A DNA stretch of 64,000 bases from positions 248,001-312,000 of the forward strand of contig JAYJMM010000107.1 in the NCBI GenBank assembly GCA_037349105.1, written 5' to 3'. A program made the translations under genes and the position numbers. Positions 21,938 to 32,080 of the stretch are shown one piece after another (within the stretch, counting starts at the first letter, position 1; each line of letters begins with the position of its first letter). Origin of the DNA: Limnomonas spitsbergensis (Eukaryota > Chlorophyta > Chlorophyceae > Chlamydomonadales). The notes under the pieces are model-generated. The model saw nothing but the letters and a program-made list of their open reading frames with translations. It was not told the DNA's origin and did not search any database.

Positions 21938-24900
21938 ATGCGCCAGCGACTAGTTACCGCTCCCTCTAAGACACCGCTCAGGCAGTCTGGCAGGCCCGTC
22001 GTCAGGCCTTGTCGCCGTTCCTGCCGTTGCTACAGCAGCAGGCCGGAGATGGCTTCAGCCGCTGCGCAGTTAGTGTCAGAAGATCCACCTGCTGCCCTAC
22101 ATGCGGATGTTGAGGAGCCCGCCCCCAGCAGCAGCCCCTCAGCCTCTGTTACCCAAGAACAGCCTGAGCTCGACGAGAGGGAGCTACTGCGGCGGAAGCG
22201 GATATCAGAAGCCAACACCGGGAGAGTGCCTTGGAACCTTGGCAGGAAGCACTCTCCAGGTGCCCTGCATGGAGCCTATGCATGCATGGCACCACGCATC
22301 ATGCGGCCCCATGAGACACATGAGCATGGCATGGAGCATCGTTTCTCTCAGTAGTCATGCATGCTGCTGCTGCTACTTCATAGCCATAGCAGACAGGGTC
22401 CCTTCCTGCTAATGTTTGACCATGCCAAGACTGTGATGTGGTTTTAAGCCAGTTCAGATATTTGCAGCGTGCTACCTGATCGATATGGCCCAGCCTCCAG
22501 GACTGATGGTGGCATGTGCTTGTCGCAACCTGAATGCAGGAGTCATGCATTTCAGTTGCGACTTGAACATGGCCAACACAATTTGTTATTCGACCCGCAG
22601 TCCCGCCCCACACATTCCTTTCAATCTCAGCCCCCCATGAAGTGAGCGTCTGACAGCAACCATACCACAGCTGATGTCCAGGTGCCTCAGCTACAATTCA
22701 GCTATGGTTAAATGGATGAACACGGCCTGCAGACTGAGGTTCCTAGTGCAGCAAGCCCTGCTTGGGCCCCCTGCTAGGCCGGTTATGGCTTGGTCCACAT
22801 CGGCTCGGTGATGGCTTCCCAGTAGCCTGCATTAGGTGACTTGGTGCACACTACCATAAAATGGAACCACTCCACTATTATTTTTAGCTTTCACCCCACC
22901 AACTTTGGAGGGGGTTGCTTTGGAGAATAAGTCATGACAGGTCCACTGCCAGCAGCCCAGGCCGCTGGACTTATCTGCACCAGCCTCCCCCGGCCGCAGG
23001 CCGTGACGTAAATGAAGCATGCTGAGAATACCACCGCCCATCACACGCCCTCCCCACCGCCCATCACGCACCTCCCCACATAATTGAAGCATGCTGAGAA
23101 TACTACCGCCCGTCACGCGCCCTCCCCACCTCCCATCACGCACATTCCCCACAGTAATGAAGCATGCTGAGAATACCATCGCCCATCACGCGCCCTCCCC
23201 ACTGTCTTGCATGCGAACCTCCAGAGACAATTGCAAAGATAAAAGCGCGCACAGCCCAGGCCATGCTGCGGCCTGACGTGGCAGAGAAGACTAAGAGCGG
23301 CGTTGAGAGGCGCGTGCAAGTGCACAGCGAGGAAACGCGGGTGAGAGCACCGGGGCAAGGGGGTAATACATTGCCCCCTCTTGTATTGCCCCCCTTGTAT
23401 ATAATACAAGGGGGGCAAAATGAAGGGGGGCAGAGGGGGCAATACAAGAGGGGGCAAATGGGCAATACAAGAGAGGGCAAGGGGGCAATACAAGAGAGGG
23501 CAAATGGGCAATACAAGAGGGGGCAAAGGGGCAATACAAGAGGGGGCAAAGGGGCAATACAAGAGGGGACAAAGGGGCAATACAAGAGAGGGCAAGGGGG
23601 CAATACAAGAGAGGGCAAGGGGGCAATACAAGAGAGGGCAAATGGGCAATACAAGAGGGGGCAAGGGGGCAATACAAGAGGGGACAAGGGGGCAATACAA
23701 GAGGGGACAAAGGGGTAATACAAGAGGGGGCAAATGGGCAATACAAGAGAGGGCAAATGGGCAATACAAGAGGGGGCAAAGGGGCAATACAAGAGAGGTC
23801 AAGGGGGCAATACAAGAGGGGGCAAATGGGCAATACAAGAGGGGGCAAAGGGGCAATACAAGAGGGGGCAAAGGGGCAATACAAGAGGGGGCAAAGGGGC
23901 AATACAAGAGGGGGCAAAGGGGCAATACAAGAGAGGGCAAGGGGGCAATACAAGAGAGGGCAAATGGGCAATACAAGAGGGGGCAAAGGGGCAATACAAG
24001 AGGGGGCAAAGGGGCAATACAAGAGGGGGCAAAGGGGCAATACAAGAGGGGGCAAGGGAGCAATACAAGAGGGGGCAAGGGGGCAATACAAGAGGGGGCA
24101 AAGGGGCAATACAAGAGGGGGCAAGGGGGCAATACAAGAGAGGGCAAAGGGGCAATACAAGAGGGGGCAAAGGGGCAATACAAGAGGGGGCAAGGGGGCA
24201 ATACAAGAGGGGGCAAAGGGGCAATACAAGAGGGGGCAAAGGGGCAATACAAGAGGGGGCAAGGGGGCAATACAAGAGAGGGCAAATGGGCAATACAAGA
24301 GGGGGCAAAGGGGCAATACAAGAGGGGGCAATACAAGAGGGGGCAAAGGGGCAATACAAGAGGGGGCGAGGGGGCAATACAAGAGGGGGCAAGGGGGCAA
24401 TACAAGAGGGGGCAAAGGGGGCAATACAAGGGGCAAGGGCGGCTATGACGGAAGGTACCCGGCAGTTGTTGAGGGTTGAGATGGCAGTTGGTTTAGACAT
24501 GGGATTTAGGAGGGAGGGATTTTGGCAGTCGGCTGTCGTCTGATTTGCCGGCTGGAACGCATGTCGTGTGCCACTGCCGCTGCAACGTGTTTGGTTTGCC
24601 ATTGGCGCTGCACAGGCCAAGATAAAAGAGGCACTGCTGGCTAACCGGCGGGCAAAACGGATAGCCCAGGGCCTACCGCCAGACCCAGAGGTGCGACGCC
24701 AGCTCCTGCAGCCATCGGGGTTCAGGCCAAGGGATGGGCGACAGGCGGTAGCTTGGGAGGTTCAAGCGATGGGCGAGTGATAGTCCCTGGTCTGTTTTAT
24801 TGCCTAGGGTGCCGGTACGGTATACCGGTTATCGGCCATTTTATTCCCATTTACCGTCATCCCCTTTTATTTCCCATTTCTTCCCATTTACTGTCTGGGG

Positions 24901-27900
24901 GACACCGGTAAAGCCTTCTCATTCCTTTTGGGGTAACTCCCATTGCCGTTTACTGCCCTCAACGTTGCCCTTTTGGCATGTTGACCTCTCTTGACACCAA
25001 TCTCTCAATGAACCTGAAATGACTCCCTCTCCCTAAACCCTCGACACTGGACCTTGTTCCCTCCCTTAATCTAGCATGTCTCTCTCTCCCTCAATCATAA
25101 ACCCCAGAACCTCCAATCCTTAACCCTCCCTGAATCAAACACGTCTCCATGTCCGTAAGCCCTCAACCCTGTACCCTTCAACCCTCCCTAAATATGACTT
25201 GTAACCCTCTCCCTAAATCCTACCCCGCCTCTGAGCTGGGCTTGCCTCCTTCACACTGCCGGCCTACTGCAGCCAAAGCCCCCCCCGACCCCACGTGTCA
25301 AGAAGAGCAAGGAGGAGGCCGCCGAGGTGCCTGGCACCAGTGAGGAAGGGGAAGGCGTGAAACCGCCTAAGAAGAGGAAAAGCAGAGCAAAGGCTGCCGT
25401 GGAAGCAGCTGCTGCGGGGACAGAGGGTGGCAAGGAGGGCACGGACGAAACACAGGAGGTCAAATCAGCTGTGAAGAAACGGCAAGTTCACTCGTTGGAG
25501 CTTGTGGGCATGATCATGCGGAGCTAACATGGATTCCTCACTGAGAGTGCCAGGGGTCGTTTGTGTGTGTGTGTGTGTGTGTGTGTGCATGTACAGTTGT
25601 GCACGCTTGTGTGTGTGTGTGTGTGTGTGTTCATGTGCATGTTTGTGCTTGCTTATGCATTGGCATGGGGCATGGCGAGGGTGGTTGTGAGATGCGGCAG
25701 CGCTCGGCGACTTGAGCGTAGCAGGGGGGAGGAGTGGCTTGAAATGACATGAAGGTGATTTGGCCCCGGAACCAGCCTCCGCCCCGACCTGCGTCACCCG
25801 CCCCGACCCGACCTGATTTGACCTGCGGTGGGCTCTTTCACATTGGATCCATGCTGGACGATTTCGTCACCGTGCCGTTGTGTGCTTGCAATCTATCGCA
25901 CTCCCACCGGCTGTACTGCGCACTCACCCTAGTTATACTGCACGTCTACCGGTGGTGTACTGCACTGTCATCGGTGGCGTACTGCTAACTGCTTGTGTGC
26001 TCCCGCCCGGAACTGCGCTCTTACCTGCTGTGTACTGCGCTTCCACCCTTGATGTACTGCGCTGCCATCCCTTATGTACTTCGCTCCTGTCCGTCATGTA
26101 CTTTGCGCCCACCCATGATGTACTGTGCTCCCACCCATGATGTGCTGCTCCTCCCTGCACAGGGTGTCAAATAGCGCTGAACACAAGGCTGCCATTGCAG
26201 AGGCCATCAGGCTCAAATGGGCGGACCCAGATTACCGAGCCCATATGGTCCAGGTACATGTTTTTTGTGCAAATGAAGGCTCTGGGGGCGAAGGAGGGGG
26301 GGCAGGGGGACAGGGGTTGGGGGCAGGGGGCTGAGGTAGGGGGCTAGAAGCATGGGGCTGGGGGAGGGGGGGGGAGGGGCAGGGGCAGGGGCTGGAGGGG
26401 GCAGGGGGCGGAGGATGAGGGGGGAGGGGAGTGGGGGGACACGGCGGCATGGCGCAGCAACTAATTCTGAGGCCGCGGTTCGATGGCGGGGACGAGGTGT
26501 TGGTTCCCTAGTTTGTGCTGTGGGTGGTAATCAAATGGGAGAATCAAGGGGGCTCCGGGCTGGCTCATGAAGAGGATTATAAAAGGGCTTTGCCCTGAAG
26601 TTGGGCTCTCTTCCAGGTATCCGTTTTCCTGCCTGTGCCCTGAACCAGTCCCCCTGGACCTGTTCTCCCCCCTGATACATAATCATTTGTTTAATGTGTG
26701 TGTTCTCAATTTGTCACCCAGGCCTGTTCTTCCCCCCGAAGTGGAAAATGAAGGAATCCTCCTTTGCTGCCTGTGCCCTGAACCAGTCCCCCCTGGACCT
26801 GTTCTCCCCCCTGATGCGGAATGCTGTCTTTATGAATGTGCCCTAAACCTGCCTGCCTGCAGTCATTCGCCCCCCAACGTGGAAGATTGGGGGATAATCC
26901 TTTCCTGCCGGTGCCCTTAAGAGGCAGTATCGGTGGACCCAATTAACCCCTTGACACAGAATAGGACAGGATCCTTGTGTGTCCCTTCCCTGACACGGTC
27001 TTTGAAGTCTTTGAAGTTTTTCACCAAGAAAAAATTGCCGGAATGGCGCTGCATTTGTTTTTGCCGGTCAAGCAATGTTTGCTGCCATTGCCGGTCCCAA
27101 GACCCTGTCTCTCCCGGACACCGAAAATTATCTTTCATCTGTCGCACACACCCATAGAAGAGTCCCGGCGAAGTTGTTTTGTTATTCTCCCTTACCTTCT
27201 TCGTTCGGAAATTATACATTAATCCTTCTCCTCCTAAATCTGAAAATGATGGAATCTGCCGCCTGCTGCCCTGGCGAAGCCCCGGCGCATGAGCCCGCCT
27301 ATTCAACTGAAGAGAAAAAACGGCTGTTTTTTAATATATCCATCTCTCCCCCCGCTCTCCTCCTCCCGACTCAGAAAATGAGGGAATCTGCCGCCAAACG
27401 CCACGGCACGTCCATCAAGACAGACAAGGCCAGTAGCAGCACGCGCAGCGCCAGCGGCTGGGGCAAGAGCAGCCCCCCCGCCGTCTCCCTCAAAAGGGAG
27501 GTATCCAAGGCGGCTCAGCTGCAGGAGCAGGAGGTGAGGGGGCTTACACAGGCAGGCGTGGTCACAGAAGCGTAATGTGTGGGGGCATGGTTGGGAGGAT
27601 CTGGGGGAAGGGTGGGGTGTGAGGGCTTGCACAGGCATGGTGACTGTGTGTCAATAACGTTACACCTCTGGGCGTGCTCAAAGCTTGGTCGTGTGGGCGC
27701 CCAACTGTTCAGAAGGGTGACTGTGTGTGTTTGTGTGTGTGTGTGTGTGGTGGGGTGGTGGGCTCACTTGGGAAGCCTAAGGGGTGGGGGGGGGGTTGAG
27801 GGAGGAGGGAGAGGTCTGTCTGGACAGTTAGGTGTCTGCGAGGACAAGGGAGGGGGGGGGGGGGTCTGGGAGGTGTCTGTTAGGACAGGGGGGGGGAGGC

Positions 27901-30860
27901 TGGGAGGAGGAGGGGGCGCCTGGGAGGACCCCGGTGTGGGGTGGTGGCTTTGAGGAGAAGGGGACGTCTGACTTCTATTGAACAGCACAGCTAGGTGCTC
28001 TGTTCCCTCTTGACTGCGGTGAGTTCCACGCAAAGCAACTTGTGACGGGTGCTGGGATGGAATGAATCGGGGCTATCGAGCCGACTGGAAACTCGAGCTT
28101 CAGCGCCCATCTCAGCGGCAGGCACGTCCTTGGGTCTTGTTCACGGAGAGCACGTTTGGGGGCCTGTCCCTGCAGCCTTTTTTTTCACCAGACCACCAGA
28201 TTGTTCTCCGTCCTCCCGACGTTCCTCTAGGTGTTGTGGCCGCTACTTGCACGCTCAGTCCCTGGTGCCTTCCGCCCTCAGCCCCTTGCCCTCGGATCCT
28301 TTCACTCAGCCCTAAGTCATCCTCGCCCTTGGCTCGTCAAGCCTTGGCTCGCCCCCCGGGCATGCTTGGCCGAGCCGTTTAATCTTGGATCATGCTCGCC
28401 CTTGGATCACCCTAGGCTTGTTACAAACGGCGTCAGTATAGCCCACATGCCCCAGTTTTTAAAGAGGGCTTTGGTGCTTCGACTTTGCGGGTAGCAACCC
28501 CAATTGTAGCACCATCGATGGGGGGTCTGCTCATTGCCATATGCCTCAGGTTTGGAGAGGGCTTTCGGGGTTTTGGTTTAGGGCTTAAGGTTTTGGGTTA
28601 GGGTTTAGGGTTTTGGAGAGGGCTTTCAGGGGCATTTTAGTATAATTATTTATATTCAAAAATTGCAGGGAGAGGGTCTGGCGCTTTTAGGGTTGACCTA
28701 GGCCCCAAGGTGCTCTGTTTGTCTTGCCTACGTTCGCATCCTAGTTTTGCTAGGACTTAACAAGGTGTGAGACCGGCTGCACAACCCTAAAAAGCCGAGA
28801 CCGGGGCGTTGGGGCAAACGCATCAGGCCTCGCCCGTCTTGGAGTGATACTTCTAGGCATCGGCAATATTATATAATATTGTATAGTACATAAAGTATAT
28901 ATTACATTATATCATATATATTAGAATTCGGCATATCATATATACTTTACATAAAGTCGCGAAAATCCTGAATGTCGCGACTGAAAACGTGGAAATACGG
29001 CATTTCAGCTACTGTGGGCTACTTGTGAGACAAGCGCATGCGTTCTCGACCGATTCTATACTCCAATAATACTCCTGGTACCTGGAATGGCCCCTAAGAA
29101 AGTAAAACAATCTATCCTTCTCGACAATGGCAAGCAACTGCACTTAGGGACCGAGTGGGAGCCTGAGGCTCTGTGTGCCGAGCTGAATCATATATCCATG
29201 TGACCACGTGCGCAACGGAGCGGAACTGGTCAGCATGGGGGCGGACGTACACCGGTAGCCGCTCTCGCCTATGCATCGCGCGGGCTGAGAAGCTGATTTA
29301 CGTCAAGGCGAACCGTGACGATGGCGAGGTCAAGGAGGTTCAGCACGAGGAGTTTTCTCTGAACTATTACTCCAACTGATTAAGAACTTGGGAACAGTCA
29401 TGCTATGAGACTCAAATTTATGCCTAGTGATCATGTAGTGGTTCTTTAACTGAACTTCTGGACCAGACCTGCCCCATTTTGCGAACCCGTGATCCGCGTC
29501 AAACAAATACAGTGTCTTAGTGTTTTGAGGACATAGCTTTCTTAGATAGGACGAGTTAGCTGCAGATTCTAAATGCCCTGATTGAGCTGAATCCAGACCT
29601 CTATTTATTTTTTACTTTGGCCCACTTTTTCTGACTTTATATACTATATATATGATATACTTTACATTGGCGGGGCATGTAAAGTATATTGCCGATGCCT
29701 AGATACTTCGCATCACACTTTCCATGCAAACCCTGTTTTGTCTGTCCTTTTTGACCGTGCCTTCTCTGTTTGACTTGCCTACGTTGGCATCCTAGCTTGT
29801 CCCTCTCAACCGTGTCTGTTGCTTTGCCCCGCGCCCCAAAGCCCTGAACCCGCAAACCCTAAACCCTGGACCCGCAAACCCTGGACCCGCAAACCCTGAA
29901 CCTGCAAACCCTGAACCCGCTAACCCGCAAACCCTGAACCCGCAAACCCTGAACCCTAAACCCTAAACCCGCGCCCCAAAGCCCTGAACCCGCTTACCCT
30001 GAAAGCTGCTTTGCCTCCCTCCCCTCCTGTTCAGGATTGGCTTGAGAAGGTGCAGGCTATGGCGGACCAGCTTTTCGAGTCCAGGAAGCTGGCCAGCTCC
30101 ATGGATCGGGACATCGTGGACTTCCAGGATCAGGTGTGTGGAGGTGGTGTGGGGAAGTGCTATGGGACCTGTGAGGATGTGGGCAATGCCAGTGGACTGC
30201 CCCCTTTTGTTTAGCCCGGATCGTTTATTTTAGCGTACGCTGACCTTCAGCCATAGGAAGGGCGCGTTCCCCCCTCCATATTTCACCGTGTGTTGTTTTT
30301 TGTCATTCCCAGGACGGAAAGCAAATCTCAATGAGCAGAACAGGTTACCAAGTTCTCCTGACAGACTCGCCCCTGCCACAAAGCTCATTTGTTGACATCC
30401 GCCCATGCCCCGTGCCCCTGCCACAAGGCTCATTTGTTGACCCCCGCCCAGGCGCCCATGCCCCCGTCCTGCCCCCACCCGGAGATTTCGTGTCCTCCCA
30501 TAGGCCAGCGAGGCCTTCATCAAAGCTGATTTGTTTGCCCTGTTCATGCCCGCGCACCTGCCCCCGCCCCCGCGCCCTCCCTCCCCCCTCCAGGCCAGCG
30601 CGGCCTTCATCAATGACGCCTACATGTCCGCCCAGCTGGACGAGACGGTGGTGGAGATCATGGCGCGACGCAAGAGGCTTCATGAGCGCGTGCAGGCCTT
30701 GCAGGACATCATTCCCCCGAACGTCGGCTTCGATGAGCGGGGCCGCGTGTTCCTGCTGGACCAGCCGGAGGAGGAGCGCACCGTGCGGGTAGCGGGCCGA
30801 GTGATGGCTCCAAACCAGGACCCGTCGTGGATTGTGAAAAGCCCGACACGGAAGTCGTAA
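21938..30860 (+). CDS. NUMOD3-motif protein, plant type, probably organellar (8 exons)
   Basis: Exons 21938-22259, 23225-23340, 24616-24690, 25273-about 25493, 26163-26253, 27375-27533, 30035-30133 and 30594-30860. Phases agree and total 449 residues; the exon 4 donor is weak and its end is uncertain. Residues 1-40 are rich in Arg/Ser and nearly free of acids, consistent with a transit peptide. Exon 1 ends in RISEANTGRVPWNLGRKHSP and continues in exon 2 with ETIAKIKARTAQAM; this is the nuclease-associated modular (NUMOD3) pattern found in plant proteins of unknown function. Exon 5 carries KAAIAEAIRLKWADPDYRAH, also shared with those plant proteins. Exon 4 is Lys/Pro-rich (PKKRKSRAKAA). Exons 6-8 look helical or coiled-coil. 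Homing endonucleases use this motif for DNA binding, but no nuclease domain is visible, so the function is unknown. Confidence 0.82.
23012..23224. repeat. Three 71-73-bp direct repeats before NUMOD3 exon 2
   Basis: Units begin gaagcatgctgagaatac at about 23014, 23085 and 23158, followed by cgcccatcacgcgccctcccc. The last unit runs to within about 20 bp of the exon 2 acceptor. Confidence 0.85.
23405..24440. repeat. 22-23-bp GGGGCAATACAAGAGGGGGCAA minisatellite
   Basis: About 45 units in NUMOD3 intron 2. Variants differ mainly at gagggggc/gagagggc and aaagggg/aaatggg. The period keeps several frames open on both strands for hundreds of codons. These are artefacts: the array lies between a clear donor (23340) and a clear acceptor (24615). 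Confidence 0.97.
24691..25272. other. NUMOD3 intron 3
   Basis: About 580 bp. It contains ttttattcccatttaccg repeats (24838-24900) and degenerate telomere-like ccctaaaccct words (about 25030-25220). Nothing else was recognised. Confidence 0.55.
25560..25632. repeat. TG/GTGTGT microsatellite
   Basis: Two (TG)n tracts separated by about 25 bp in NUMOD3 intron 4. Confidence 0.95.
25905..26160. repeat. Degenerate about 24-bp repeats (tgtactgcgctcccacccatga)
   Basis: About ten imperfect units based on tgtactgcgct plus a C/T-rich half. They run directly into the exon 5 acceptor at 26161-26162. Confidence 0.75.
26270..26440. repeat. G-rich simple repeat in NUMOD3 intron 5
   Basis: Short tandem runs of ggggcaggggct / gggggagggg type, with many G-tracts on the plus strand. 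No coding role. Confidence 0.85.
26600..27374. repeat. About 130-bp imperfect repeats before NUMOD3 exon 6
   Basis: Repeated blocks of ctgtgccctgaaccagtccc and cctggacctgttctcccccc, each followed by a relic of the exon 6 acceptor and start. Examples are ggaaaatgaaggaatcctcc at 26743 and gaaaatgatggaatctgccg at 27239, compared with the real exon start gaaaatgagggaatctgccg at 27374. Read as intron that grew by junction duplication. Confidence 0.7.
27652..27715 (-). mobile_element. 64-bp LINE-tail insertion with 13-bp target duplication
   Basis: A 64-bp segment matching the 3' tail motif (gttacacctctggg, gggcgcccaactgttcagaag) of the LINE family seen at 33.7 kb. It is flanked on both sides by ggtgactgtgtgt (27639-27651 and 27716-27728). 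The element's 3' end is at the left, so it is minus oriented and extremely 5'-truncated. It sits in NUMOD3 intron 6. Confidence 0.75.
27770..27960. repeat. G-rich simple sequence in NUMOD3 intron 6
   Basis: Long G runs (up to about 12) interspersed with tgtctgngaggaca repeats. Low-complexity intron DNA. Confidence 0.8.
28555..28625. repeat. Interstitial telomere-like repeat
   Basis: Short run of gggtttagggttttgg type units in NUMOD3 intron 6, resembling TTTAGGG telomere repeats. Confidence 0.75.
28853..29702 (+). mobile_element. 850-bp non-autonomous hAT-like DNA transposon
   Basis: Perfect 17-bp terminal inverted repeats, ctaggcatcggcaatat at 28853-28869 and its reverse complement at 29686-29702, are flanked by the 6-bp direct duplication atactt (28847-28852, 29703-29708). 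Subterminal DNA is AT-rich with further tatatcatatata-type repeats. Inside, a 38-codon frame from ATG 29090 (MAPKKVKQSILLDNG) overlaps, in another frame, a 29173-29379 frame. The second contains ERNWSAWGRTYTGSRSRL and ARAEKLIYVKAN, matching the C-terminal hAT dimerisation-domain pattern (RNWS...H...RNRL...RAEKLVY). Most of the transposase is deleted. Canonical hAT elements leave 8-bp duplications; 6 bp is unusual. It is nested in NUMOD3 intron 6. Confidence 0.72.
29173..29379 (+). pseudogene. hAT transposase C-terminal remnant
   Basis: A 68-codon frame ending in TGA with the hATC pattern (CATERNWSAWGRTYTG, then RLCIARAEKLIYVKAN) and a trailing SLNYYSN. It has no ATG start and lacks the catalytic RNase-H-fold part, so it is a deletion relic within the 28853-29702 element. 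Confidence 0.65.
29836..30005. repeat. Telomere-like ccctgaacccgcaaa repeats
   Basis: About twelve units of 14-15 bp (aaccctgaacccgc) mixed with ccctaaaccctaaacc, ending about 30 bp from the exon 7 acceptor (30034). Confidence 0.85.
30365..30593. repeat. Tandem duplications before NUMOD3 exon 8
   Basis: Two copies of ccacaa-gctcatttgttgac (about 30377 and 30421), then 30501-30526 (taggccagcgaggccttcatc) as an imperfect copy of the exon 8 acceptor and start (caggccagcgcggccttcatc at 30591). Intron 7. Confidence 0.75.
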
Positions 30861-31800
30861 CGTGTGAAAGAGGCGTTATCACGTATCGACTCTTTACTGA
30901 CGAGGCAGAAGTGACTTGCAACGGCGTCATCATGTAACGGCACTCGTTCTTGCTGTCGAGGTGGGAGTGTTATGTAGTGTGGCGAAATGGGTCGTTGCTG
31001 AAACGAGGCGGGAGACAGGTTTGTTTCCGCCTCCGGCTACGAGGCCACTTGGGCAGGTCGCCCCTTGGGCAGGACGCCCCTTGGCGGGGAGCCGCACCTG
31101 GACCAAACATGGACCACCCCGGTGGTATGGCAGGCCATGCGTAGGGCCTCTACAGCAGGGGATGTTAGGTAGCTGAAATGTAGCTGAATGGCAGCCTTTC
31201 CCGAGTAACGGGAAAGAAGCAGGACCTTGTTAGCCAGGAGTCTTGTATGTGAGCTGCCACGGGGATTCTGAGGTACTGCCTGGCTGGGGGGGGGGGCGCA
31301 ATGGCTTTCTAAGTTGTCCCTGTTCTTGGGGGGGGGGGTAACGATTTCCTTTCAAAAATATGAACGGGATCGGGGTGTGTACGGGGAGGATGGGGGCTGT
31401 TGGGCCCCAATCTGTGATTCTGTCTGTCCTTTTTCATGAGGTACCCTCGCCAGCCTGCCGATTGGGGTGTGCTAGGTATTTTGAGTGCTGGCCTGCTCTG
31501 GAGGAATCCGTTTGGGGTGCTCTGGGGGGGCACCTTGTGAGTCCTATTATTATCTATCTCGGCCAGCACCCGCAATAAAGAGGAGGGTTTCGATCGTGCC
31601 ATGCCAAGACCTTGTTGCAAGGCTATGACACTAGGTGCCTCGGCTTTGGGGCATATGACGGGAGGGTCCCCTGAGGCGACTCCCCTCTCCTTGCCATCCA
31701 TTTTGCCATTCTTACGAGAATCACCAGCAGGTATTGAACCCGGACGTGTCGTGCATTTAATAGAATGTTGGCCCGCCCACTTATTCCGACGGCACCATGT
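30861..31800. other. Gene-free region downstream of the NUMOD3 gene
   Basis: Presumed 3' UTR followed by low-complexity G tracts (31286-31297, 31329-31338). Positions 31728-31795 contain cagcaggtattgaacccgg, which on the minus strand resembles a tRNA T-arm box. No gene is supported. Confidence 0.5.
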
Positions 31801-31802
31801 AA

Positions 31803-32080
31803 TGACGTTACACCTCTGGGCCATGCTGAAATGAAGCTCGGCCACGTCGGCAAACAAACAGTCAGCTAGGGAAATTCAAGGGAGAAGGCACAAGAGGAAA
31901 GAAAGGATAGCAAGTTGAACTTTCGAAGTTCACCCACCAAATAACACGAACACAAAGGTCTGGCAAACCTTATCCCCCGCTTCTGAAGAGACTAGCCTTC
32001 GAAAAGCCAACTACCGGTACAAGTTGTGGAAACCAGGGCCTCCCACCTCTGCTTGCGGGCTCTCCGACGTCCTGTCTTGT
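31803..32080 (-). mobile_element. LINE-family 3' end, subfamily with catgctgaaatgaagctcgg
   Basis: Starts gttacacctctgggcc and matches 47562-47815 along about 250 bp (ggcaaacaaacagtcagcta, gaaagaaaggatagcaagtt, ggaaaccagggcctcccacc). It is non-coding 3' UTR of the family. Orientation is inferred from copies that retain coding sequence. Confidence 0.65.

Noticed and set aside
23113..24620. Long open frames (up to 438 codons) on both strands
   Set aside because: They follow the period of the 22-23-bp minisatellite and lie inside an intron with clear donor and acceptor.
31728..31800. tRNA gene on the minus strand (T-arm-like ccgggttcaatacc)
   Set aside because: The T-stem pairs imperfectly and no convincing acceptor or anticodon stem could be folded by eye; at most a tRNA-derived relic.
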